Origin: STD1-204 sp041649895
Lineage (GTDB): Bacteria; Patescibacteriota; Minisyncoccia; Minisyncoccales; Minisyncoccaceae
NCBI GenBank assembly: GCA_041649895.1
Contig: JBAZMG010000044.1
Span: 1 to 8,047, forward strand
Length of the DNA: 8,047 nt
Direction of reading: 5' to 3'
Shown one piece after another: positions 1 to 3,687 of the stretch (the first letter of the stretch is position 1; each line of letters begins with the position of its first letter). A program made the position numbers and the translations under genes. The notes beneath the pieces are model-generated. The model was given only the letters and a program-made list of their open reading frames with translations. It ran no database searches and was not told the DNA's origin.

Positions 1-117
1 AAATCAATGAAGTCTTGGCAAAAAGAAATACCGGAGTTCATCCGGTACTACAACAATGAACGGCCGCACATGGCCTTAGATTACCAAACGCCTATGCAGG
101 TGGTCAGAAGCTATTGA
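1..117 (+). CDS. DDE transposase, C-terminal tail (partial, IS481/IS3-like)
   Basis: The first 38 codons of the window run in frame 1 to a TGA at 115-117. They encode the end of an integrase-core (rve) transposase. The diagnostic stretch is FIRYYNNERPHMALDYQTP (residues 14-32 of the fragment), the hallmark C-terminal motif of IS3/IS481-type enzymes: Y-NxxRPH-aL, then TP. The catalytic D, D and E residues would lie upstream, outside the window. Whether the gene is intact cannot be judged. A transposase N-terminus in the same orientation starts at 7990, so the two window edges may be parts of the same kind of element. The IS481 assignment rests partly on that right-hand fragment; IS3 is the alternative. 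Confidence 0.88.
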   Translation, partial: KSMKSWQKEIPEFIRYYNNERPHMALDYQTPMQVVRSY

Positions 118-129
118 TTAGAAGACATA

Positions 130-152
130 TGTTTAACGTTAAAGGTTAAACA
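130..152. repeat. 23-bp palindromic repeat, copy 1 (possible IS right end)
   Basis: This 23-bp sequence has inverted arms TGTTTAAC (130-137) and GTTAAACA (145-152). It starts 12 bp after the transposase stop. The same 23 bp recurs at 589-611 with one difference (G in place of T at 144 versus 603). Its position and its TG...CA ends would suit the right end of the insertion sequence. No inverted partner is visible upstream of the transposase start at the other edge of the window. Confidence 0.6.
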
Positions 153-165
153 TGTTGAGAAAGTA

Positions 166-198
166 AAAAGCCCTTGAGATTGATTCCCAGGGGCTTTT
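166..198 (-). terminator. Intrinsic terminator of the 86-residue membrane protein gene
   Basis: The arms AAAAGCCC (166-173) and GGGCTTTT (191-198) form an 8-bp stem. On the minus strand it ends in a T tract, 10 bp after the stop codon of the gene at 209-469. Because of the A tract on the other side it may also stop plus-strand readthrough from the transposase. Confidence 0.75.
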
Positions 199-208
199 AA
201 AAATGTTC

Positions 209-469
209 TTATCTTCTGTATCTACGAAAGTGAAAACGCCTTACTGGTTCGTGCGATACTACTGCCGTCCCAACTACTACCAAGATTGCACCGGGCACAA
301 AACCAAATTCGAAGAAAAAAGCTCTAATAACGCCCCACACCGCCGCAGCAGTGTTCGTGTCCCAATTGTTGATGGCCTGCATAATGCCGCCGTACAGCAT
401 CACAAAGATCGCCAACCAAACCGCCAAAACCAACCCCACCACGATTAAAAGCACTCCCAATATTTTCAT
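209..469 (-). CDS. Small two-helix membrane protein, unknown function
   Basis: The 86-residue product has a hydrophobic segment at about residues 4-28 and a second at about 45-71, then a basic tail rich in arginine (RRFHFRRYRR, 77-86). This predicts a hairpin membrane protein with the charged tail in the cytoplasm by the positive-inside rule. The ATG at 467-469 is supported by an SD site reading AAAGGAGGAG (476-485) eight bases upstream. I recognise no family. The gene is self-contained: a near-consensus promoter with a palindrome in its spacer lies upstream (527-555), an intrinsic terminator lies directly downstream (166-198), and palindromic repeats flank the unit on both sides. It sits next to a transposase tail, so it could be passenger DNA of the element. 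The plus-strand frame over the same bases (203-448) has no SD site and reads as an antisense shadow. Confidence 0.8.
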   Translation of the reverse strand: MKILGVLLIVVGLVLAVWLAIFVMLYGGIMQAINNWDTNTAAAVWGVIRAFFFEFGFVPGAILVVVGTAVVSHEPVRRFHFRRYRR

Positions 470-526
470 CTCAATCTCCTCCTTTCTCCAAATCTTGCCA
501 AATTCTTATTAAAGGTTCAATAAACC

Positions 527-555
527 AAAATATCGCATTTCTGCGATATTGTCAA
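527..555 (-). promoter_or_regulatory. Sigma-70-type promoter of the 86-residue membrane protein gene
   Basis: On the minus strand there is a consensus -35 box TTGACA (550-555), a 17-bp spacer and a -10 box TATTTT (527-532). Transcription would start near 520, giving a leader of about 50 nt that includes the SD site. Confidence 0.7.
529..550. promoter_or_regulatory. Perfect palindrome filling the promoter spacer (likely operator)
   Basis: The arms AATATCGCA (529-537) and TGCGATATT (542-550) are perfect 9-bp inverted repeats around TTTC. The palindrome covers the whole spacer and touches both promoter boxes of the membrane protein gene. This is where a dimeric repressor would block RNA polymerase. 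No regulator gene is recognisable nearby. A role as an RNA hairpin is unlikely, because most of it lies upstream of the predicted transcription start. Confidence 0.6.
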
Positions 556-578
556 TAAGATGATGGTTTCGTCAATAT

Positions 579-611
579 GTTTAACGTATGTTTAACGTTA
601 AATGTTAAACA
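579..611. repeat. 23-bp palindromic repeat, copy 2, with an extra half-copy
   Basis: The block at 589-611 repeats the 23-bp palindrome of 130-152 with one mismatch. Directly before it, 579-588 repeats the first ten bases (TGTTTAACGT) once more. Together the two copies bracket the 86-residue membrane protein gene and its control signals as a unit of about 440 bp. The region 470-687 holds only this repeat, the promoter and palindrome at 527-555, and the SD site for the next gene. Confidence 0.7.
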
Positions 612-674
612 ATTTGGAACTTGATTTTTTTGAGCCGTATGGTAAAAAATTATCAGCAATTTTAAATATGTACA

Positions 675-683
675 AGGGAGGTG
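675..683 (+). promoter_or_regulatory. Ribosome binding site that sets a TTG start
   Basis: AGGGAGGTG lies four bases before the TTG at 688. This strong SD site is the main evidence that translation begins at TTG, since no in-frame ATG occurs until the last few codons of the frame. Confidence 0.75.
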
Positions 684-687
684 AATA

Positions 688-1077
688 TTGAGTCACGCTC
701 ATTTGTGGGAAAAAAGTCATCCATGGGAAGAATGCAACCGTGGCTATAAAATAGAAAAAGGCGTTACTGCGAAATGTGTCAGTTGTAAAGAAGTGGCATC
801 GTTTACTTTTTTGGAATGGGAGGCTGTTTGTGCGCGACAGGCAAATATTTGGCAATCCCTTCCTAAACCTGAGCACGCTCCGGATGGTTCTTTTGTGCCA
901 AATTTTTCCTATTCTGGAAAGAACGCAAAAGATCTTGTAGTGGAAATAGAAAAATCATTAGATTGGCGGAGGCGCTGCTGGCAGATCCTTCAAGACTTGG
1001 AAGAAGGCAAAATTAAACTCCAATCTGCGATTGACGATTTAGTGTCGGAAATAAGAAAAATGTCGGAGTCAAAGTAA
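688..1077 (+). CDS. Unknown 129-residue protein with a Cys pair and helical C-terminus
   Basis: The frame starts with TTG (688-690), supported by the SD site at 675-683, and ends in TAA. I recognise no family. The N-terminal part is rich in His, Trp and Cys: H3, H5, W7, H11, W13, C16, then C30-V-S-C33. C16, C30 and C33 with a nearby His could form a small metal site, but this is inference. C48 follows in a helical segment. The C-terminal third (about residues 80-129) is charged with regular hydrophobic spacing and is probably helical or coiled coil. There is no signal peptide or membrane segment, so a cytoplasmic protein is expected. The gene stands alone, ends 13 bp before an intrinsic terminator, and converges with the minus-strand GNAT/HIT group. 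No convincing promoter was found upstream. Confidence 0.75.
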   Translation: MSHAHLWEKSHPWEECNRGYKIEKGVTAKCVSCKEVASFTFLEWEAVCARQANIWQSLPKPEHAPDGSFVPNFSYSGKNAKDLVVEIEKSLDWRRRCWQILQDLEEGKIKLQSAIDDLVSEIRKMSESK

Positions 1078-1090
1078 CTCAAAAAACATA

Positions 1091-1119
1091 AAAAGCCCTG
1101 AAAAAATCAAAGGGCTTTT
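1091..1119. terminator. Bidirectional intrinsic terminator
   Basis: The arms AAAAGCCCT (1091-1099) and AGGGCTTTT (1111-1119) form a perfect 9-bp stem around an A-rich loop. It ends in T's on both strands. It follows the 129-residue gene on the plus strand. On the minus strand it closes the tRNA-Gln/HIT/GNAT/small-ORF group. Confidence 0.8.
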
Positions 1120-1123
1120 CTGT

Positions 1124-1214
1124 TGGCTGCGAGCCCCGGTCTAGAACTGGATCTTTAAGGAGAAATTCGAGTCGTTTTTAGAGTGTCTCAGCGACCCGTC
1201 TCGGTCGGGCTCAC
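1124..1214 (-). other. tRNA-like remnant sharing its 3' end with tRNA-Gln
   Basis: On the minus strand this stretch ends in CTCGCAGCCA. With one further base (1123) this makes 11 bases identical to the 3' end of the tRNA-Gln gene at 2412-2485. Its ends GTGAGCC (1208-1214) and GGCTCGC (1129-1135) can pair over seven positions with one G-U, like an acceptor stem. Next to the 5' arm, CGACC and GGTCG (1192-1207) form a perfect five-base stem. I find no proper anticodon stem, and the T-arm has a mismatch, so this is not a working tRNA. It could be a decayed tRNA or a duplicated tRNA 3' end left by an integration event. Its 5' part overlaps the end of the small ORF at 1188-1367. Confidence 0.35.
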
Positions 1215-1367
1215 TTTATCTTTCTTCTGCCAATTAATTTCAAAAGATATAGATTGTTTATTTGGAATTTGCCATTTAGAAAACCTAAAACAAAACAATT
1301 GGAATTTATTTTCAGCGATTTTACCAATTCCAAACCTATTTAAAGTTAGTTCTATATCTATGACCAT
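1188..1367 (-). CDS. Small 59-residue protein, unknown function
   Basis: An ATG at 1365-1367 opens 59 codons ending in TGA (1188-1190). The product is aromatic and basic, with the segment FCFRFSKWQIPNKQSISFE at about residues 25-43, and it ends in SPTETGR. Composition and codon use look more like a real protein than the opposite frame (1183-1428 plus), which is rich in Leu, Ile and Phe as antisense frames often are. No SD site is visible. It follows the GNAT gene by 70 bp on the same strand and precedes the terminator at 1091-1119, so co-transcription is likely. The last codons lie inside a repeat that also occurs at 1392-1408, which suggests the reading frame was extended into, or cut by, a mobile repeat. 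It may be a fragment of a longer protein. Confidence 0.45.
   Translation of the reverse strand: MVIDIELTLNRFGIGKIAENKFQLFCFRFSKWQIPNKQSISFEINWQKKDKVSPTETGR
1193..1209. repeat. Gene-border repeat, copy 1
   Basis: GACCCGTCTCGGTCGGG on the plus strand; 16 of 17 bases match 1392-1408, and the core CGTCTCGGTCG recurs at 1877-1887. All three are in the same orientation and lie at the borders of the small ORF and the GNAT gene. This copy contains half of the stem CGACC/GGTCG and encodes the last residues of the small ORF. Confidence 0.65.
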
Positions 1368-1391
1368 AAAAGTTATCTTTGGACGACTTCT

Positions 1392-1408
1392 GACCCGTCT
1401 CGGTTGGG
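1392..1408. repeat. Gene-border repeat, copy 2
   Basis: GACCCGTCTCGGTTGGG lies in the gap between the GNAT stop and the small ORF start. With the two bases that follow it forms a GACCC/GGGTC hairpin (1392-1411). It lacks a T tract on the minus strand, so it is not an obvious terminator. Confidence 0.65.
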
Positions 1409-1437
1409 GTCTTGTGTTTGGGTTTTAATCAAATATT

Positions 1438-1863
1438 TTATTTTATGACCATTGCAACAATTTTTCTATTATTTTTTTTAAGCCTACCTTTTACCAATAA
1501 ATATTCATCTCTTAATGTCTTAGGGACGAGGTTAGTTTTAATTTTACTAAAACCTACTTTTGAATAAAAACAGGCTGTCTTGTCAAAACACAATAGGTAA
1601 ACCGGCCTTCTTTTTTCTTTAAGAAGAATACTTCTAACTAATTTACTCCCGATGCCCTTATTCCTATATTCTGGTGATACAACCAAACTACCCAATTCTA
1701 AACAATCTTTTAGTTCCTTAACCCTGACACAACCAATAATCTTATTTTTCTCCTTCGCTGTTAAAAATTGACTTGCAGAAATTTTCCTACCATCGCCCCT
1801 TACGCTTCTTAATAATTCTAGTATATGAGGTAAATCTTTTTGGGTAACTTTTTTGGTAATCAT
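1438..1863 (-). CDS. GNAT-family N-acetyltransferase
   Basis: The 141-residue product is a single GNAT domain, which transfers an acetyl group from acetyl-CoA to an amine. Motif A is clear: a beta strand LGSLVVSPEYR (57-67), then the acetyl-CoA pyrophosphate loop R67-N-K-G70-I-G72 and helix SKLVRSILL. Motif B is seen as a beta strand VYLLCF (88-93) and FYSKVGF (99-105), with the usual Tyr near the cofactor sulphur. The N-terminal helix starts at TQKDLPHILELL (7-18). It most resembles the small ArgA/ElaA-type group, but the substrate cannot be read from sequence. The last 12 residues or so are basic. The start at 1863 has no SD site (TTAGAAT precedes the ATG). It lies 87 bp downstream of the HIT gene on the same strand. 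Its coding bases look more AT-rich than the neighbouring dnaX and cysS. Confidence 0.88.
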   Translation of the reverse strand: MITKKVTQKDLPHILELLRSVRGDGRKISASQFLTAKEKNKIIGCVRVKELKDCLELGSLVVSPEYRNKGIGSKLVRSILLKEKRRPVYLLCFDKTACFYSKVGFSKIKTNLVPKTLRDEYLLVKGRLKKNNRKIVAMVIK

Positions 1864-1876
1864 ATTCTAATTTATG

Positions 1877-1900
1877 CGTCTCGGTCGCTCGATACCGAGC
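1877..1900. repeat. Gene-border repeat, partial copy 3, joined to a hairpin
   Basis: The 11 bases at 1877-1887 repeat the core CGTCTCGGTCG of the two copies at 1193-1209 and 1392-1408. A perfect hairpin follows directly, with arms GCTCG (1887-1891) and CGAGC (1896-1900) around ATAC; CTCGGT (1880-1885) can pair with ACCGAG (1894-1899) as an alternative. On the minus strand this lies just before the GNAT start, in the HIT-GNAT gap. No other gene is visible in the gap. Confidence 0.55.
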
Positions 1901-1950
1901 ACTAGACTGCTGGGGCTATGGGACGATATTGGAACCTTCTTAGGTAAAAC

Positions 1951-2403
1951 TTAAATCTTAGCTTTTATTTCTTCTGCTAACTTTTTTAAAGTAGAAATAT
2001 CAACTCGAGGACCTAATTGAGTAGAAATATATCCCTCATATTTATCAAAGAATACTTTTTCTTTACCCCACATCTCTTTGAATTTCTCGGTTATACCGTG
2101 TAAGGGGTAAAGTTTAATATGGGCGTGATTTATACCCATACCCTCCATGACCATCGCAACTCTTTTAACACCTAAACCCTTCTCTAAAATTTTAGCAACT
2201 TTCCTGGTGGCCTCGGTAAATCTTTTGTAAATATCTTCAGGCATATCAAAAGCATAAGAATCATAATGTTGCTTTGTTAATACTAAAATCATCCCTTTAG
2301 TATTTGGGCTAACGTCTAAAATTGCGGCGAATTCTTTATCTTCCCAAATTTTAGCTGAATCAATTTCCCCTTTTATAATTTTGCAAAATATACAATCTTC
2401 CAT
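1951..2403 (-). CDS. HIT-family nucleotide hydrolase/transferase
   Basis: The 150-residue product is a histidine-triad protein of the Hint/HinT type, which binds purine nucleotides and hydrolyses phosphoramidates or nucleotidyl esters. It opens with CIFCKIIKGEI (4-14), the usual start with a CxxC pair, followed by the nucleotide-binding strands around LDVSPNTKGMILVLTKQH (29-46). The triad region is INHAHIKLYP (91-100): H93 and the probable catalytic H95 are present, but the third His is K97. A C-terminal extension of about 45 residues, rich in Lys and Trp/Tyr, follows the domain. The start is placed at ATG 2401-2403 because the open frame further upstream only translates the tRNA-Gln gene. 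No SD site exists, and the ATG is eight bases from the tRNA CCA end. The frame continues unbroken, so the length suits the family. Confidence 0.88.
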   Translation of the reverse strand: MEDCIFCKIIKGEIDSAKIWEDKEFAAILDVSPNTKGMILVLTKQHYDSYAFDMPEDIYKRFTEATRKVAKILEKGLGVKRVAMVMEGMGINHAHIKLYPLHGITEKFKEMWGKEKVFFDKYEGYISTQLGPRVDISTLKKLAEEIKAKI

Positions 2404-2411
2404 ATCTTTAT

Positions 2412-2485
2412 TGGCTGCGAGGCCTGGATTCGGACCAGGATAAGCGGCTTCAAAGGCCACTGTCCTACCATTAGACGACCTCGCA
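2412..2485 (-). tRNA. tRNA-Gln (anticodon TTG)
   Basis: All arms fold. The acceptor stem is TGCGAGG/CCTCGCA with T1-A72, discriminator G73 and an encoded CCA (2412-2414). The D stem is GTCT/GGAC, the anticodon stem GTGGC/GCCGC with loop CTTTGAA, and the T stem CCTGG/CCAGG. The anticodon TTG (bases 2451-2453) reads CAA. A weak first pair and G73 are typical tRNA-Gln identity features. The T loop reads TCCGAAT, so the nearly universal T55 is C here. The gene has its own promoter (2549-2577) and is followed after eight bases by the HIT start codon. Confidence 0.93.
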
Positions 2486-2490
2486 ATAGA

Positions 2491-2536
2491 TGTTGGAGGT
2501 CGGACCTTCAACATTTAGGTCGGACCTTCAACATTT
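2491..2536. repeat. Tandem 20-bp repeats, each with a palindromic core
   Basis: The unit AGGTCGGACCTTCAACATTT occurs twice in a row without change (2497-2516 and 2517-2536). Each unit opens with the perfect palindrome AGGTC-G-GACCT. The bases at 2491-2496 extend the first one into a longer imperfect stem, TGTTGGAGGTC (2491-2501) with GACCTTCAACA (2503-2513). The block fills the leader between the tRNA-Gln promoter and the mature tRNA 5' end. A near copy of the core lies inside cysS at 4636-4650. Confidence 0.85.
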
Positions 2537-2548
2537 AAACAATTGTTT

Positions 2549-2577
2549 ATTGTACTTTATTTCTCCCCTATTTTCAA
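2549..2577 (-). promoter_or_regulatory. Promoter for tRNA-Gln and the genes behind it
   Basis: On the minus strand there is a -35 box TTGAAA (2572-2577), a 17-bp spacer and a -10 box TACAAT (2549-2554). The -35 box lies within the last codons of dnaX. A 14-bp perfect palindrome TAAACAATTGTTTA (2536-2549) covers the expected start site and may be an operator. No terminator separates dnaX from this promoter, so readthrough from dnaX is also possible. Confidence 0.65.
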
Positions 2578-3678
2578 GCTTTCGATGACGGCCAACTCCA
2601 GGGGCAGCTGGGGAATCGAGGAATACTTCATCTTATTTTCCGCTTCCATAAAAAGCTTTAGGGCATTCCTTAAATCAGCTTCTTCAACAACGGCGATCTG
2701 CGCTTGGAGTTTTGCCGTTTCTTCCTGGGTCAAACCGATGATAATAGGATTTGACGGCTCAACCCCTATCTTTAAAATAAGGCCTTGCCGCAAATAATTA
2801 ATGATGGCTTTGGCGAATTCCTGGGTATCCTTGCCTTTTTCCAAAATCTCGTTCAAAAATTTAATAGCTTCCCCCGCTTTCTTCTCGCACAGAAAACCAA
2901 CAAAGTCGCTGACAATTTTAACGTCCACCATGCCCAAAAGCTCTTTTAAATCTTCTGCTTTAATCACGCCGGTGCGTCCCAGAGTACCGGAAAACGTCAA
3001 AGCCTGATCAAGCAGCCCTTCAGCGTCCCTGACAGCGCCTCCGGAATTCAAGGCAATCAGCTCTAAGGCATCTCGATCGATATGGACCCCTTCTTTTTTG
3101 GAAACCATCTCCAGCCTTGAAATAATTTCGGGCAAAGTCAGTTTCCGAAAATCAAACCTTTGACAGCGGGAAATAATCGTGGGAATCATTTTGTGGATTT
3201 CTGTGGTGGCCAAAATAAAAACAGCGTGAGCCGGCGGCTCTTCCAGAGTTTTTAATAAGGCGTTTGCCGCCTCTTTGGTCAACTGGTGGGATTCGTCAAC
3301 GATAAAAACCTTGTATTTGGACTTGACGGGGCGGAACTTGATGCCGTCCCGCAATTCCCTGATTTCATCAACGCCTCGATTGGAGGCTGCGTCAATCTCG
3401 GTCAAATCAATACTCCTGCCTTCATTAATTTCCAAACAGGAAGAACACTTGTTGCACGGCTCGAACTCATCGGGTTTTTTCCCTTCGCAATTCAAAGCTT
3501 TGGCCAAAAGCCGCGCAATAGTCGTTTTGCCCGAACCCCTCGGCCCGCAAAATAAATAAGCGTGGGAAGTCGTGCCCGAAGACAAGGCGTTCGTCAAAGT
3601 CTGGACAACGTGTTCTTGTCCCGTAATTTCAGCAAACAATTTAGGCCGGTATTTGCGGTATAATACTAAATTTGACAT
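2557..3678 (-). CDS. dnaX: DNA polymerase III subunit gamma/tau (DnaX)
   Basis: The product is the AAA+ ATPase of the clamp loader, which opens the beta clamp and loads it on primed DNA. It opens with LVLYRKYRP (4-12), typical of the family. Walker A is GPRGSGKTT (45-53). The zinc module has C64, C75, C78 and C81. Walker B is VFIVDESHQL (124-133), where most family members have DEVHML or DEAHML. Sensor 1 and the arginine-finger motif SRC (170-172) follow. At 373 residues it is short: it covers the ATPase and collar region but lacks the C-terminal tau domains that bind helicase and polymerase alpha, so it is gamma-like. A frameshifting product is not suggested. The ATG at 3676-3678 has no SD site and lies 9 bp from the divergent cysS start. 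Confidence 0.97.
   Translation of the reverse strand: MSNLVLYRKYRPKLFAEITGQEHVVQTLTNALSSGTTSHAYLFCGPRGSGKTTIARLLAKALNCEGKKPDEFEPCNKCSSCLEINEGRSIDLTEIDAASNRGVDEIRELRDGIKFRPVKSKYKVFIVDESHQLTKEAANALLKTLEEPPAHAVFILATTEIHKMIPTIISRCQRFDFRKLTLPEIISRLEMVSKKEGVHIDRDALELIALNSGGAVRDAEGLLDQALTFSGTLGRTGVIKAEDLKELLGMVDVKIVSDFVGFLCEKKAGEAIKFLNEILEKGKDTQEFAKAIINYLRQGLILKIGVEPSNPIIIGLTQEETAKLQAQIAVVEEADLRNALKLFMEAENKMKYSSIPQLPLELAVIESLKIGEK
3659..3664 (+). promoter_or_regulatory. Probable -10 box for cysS inside dnaX
   Basis: A consensus TATAAT lies 23 bp before the cysS ATG and would start transcription near 3671, leaving a leader of about 16 nt. No good -35 box is visible at the usual distance, so this may be a weak or activator-dependent promoter. 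It overlaps dnaX codons close to the dnaX start. Confidence 0.5.
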
Positions 3679-3687
3679 AATAAAATC

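Noticed and set aside
598..876. Minus-strand frame opposite the 129-residue protein.
   Set aside because: No SD site, and it spans the SD site and TTG start of the plus-strand gene, which has the better signals.
1183..1428. Plus-strand 81-codon frame.
   Set aside because: No SD site, composition typical of an antisense frame, and it covers both copies of the border repeat. The minus frame at 1188-1367 is a better candidate.
1188..1900. Integron cassette array with attC sites.
   Set aside because: The repeats at gene borders invite the idea, but I find no clear GTTRRRY/RYYYAAC core pair and no integron integrase. The repeats are too short for standard attC.
1870..1950. A second tRNA or other structured RNA in the HIT-GNAT gap.
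   Set aside because: There is a good hairpin at 1887-1900, but no acceptor stem, T loop or anticodon stem can be placed on either strand.
2404..2514. N-terminal extension of the HIT protein to position 2514.
   Set aside because: The extra residues are a translation of the tRNA-Gln gene and its leader repeats. The HIT family start (M-x-x-C-I-F-C) is at 2403.
2543..3559. Several plus-strand frames within dnaX.
   Set aside because: They are shadows of a clear DnaX coding region on the minus strand and lack start signals.
3301..3678. DnaX as a full tau protein or frameshift product.
   Set aside because: The gene ends after 373 codons with the collar region, followed by a promoter and a tRNA. 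No tau-domain coding is left downstream.
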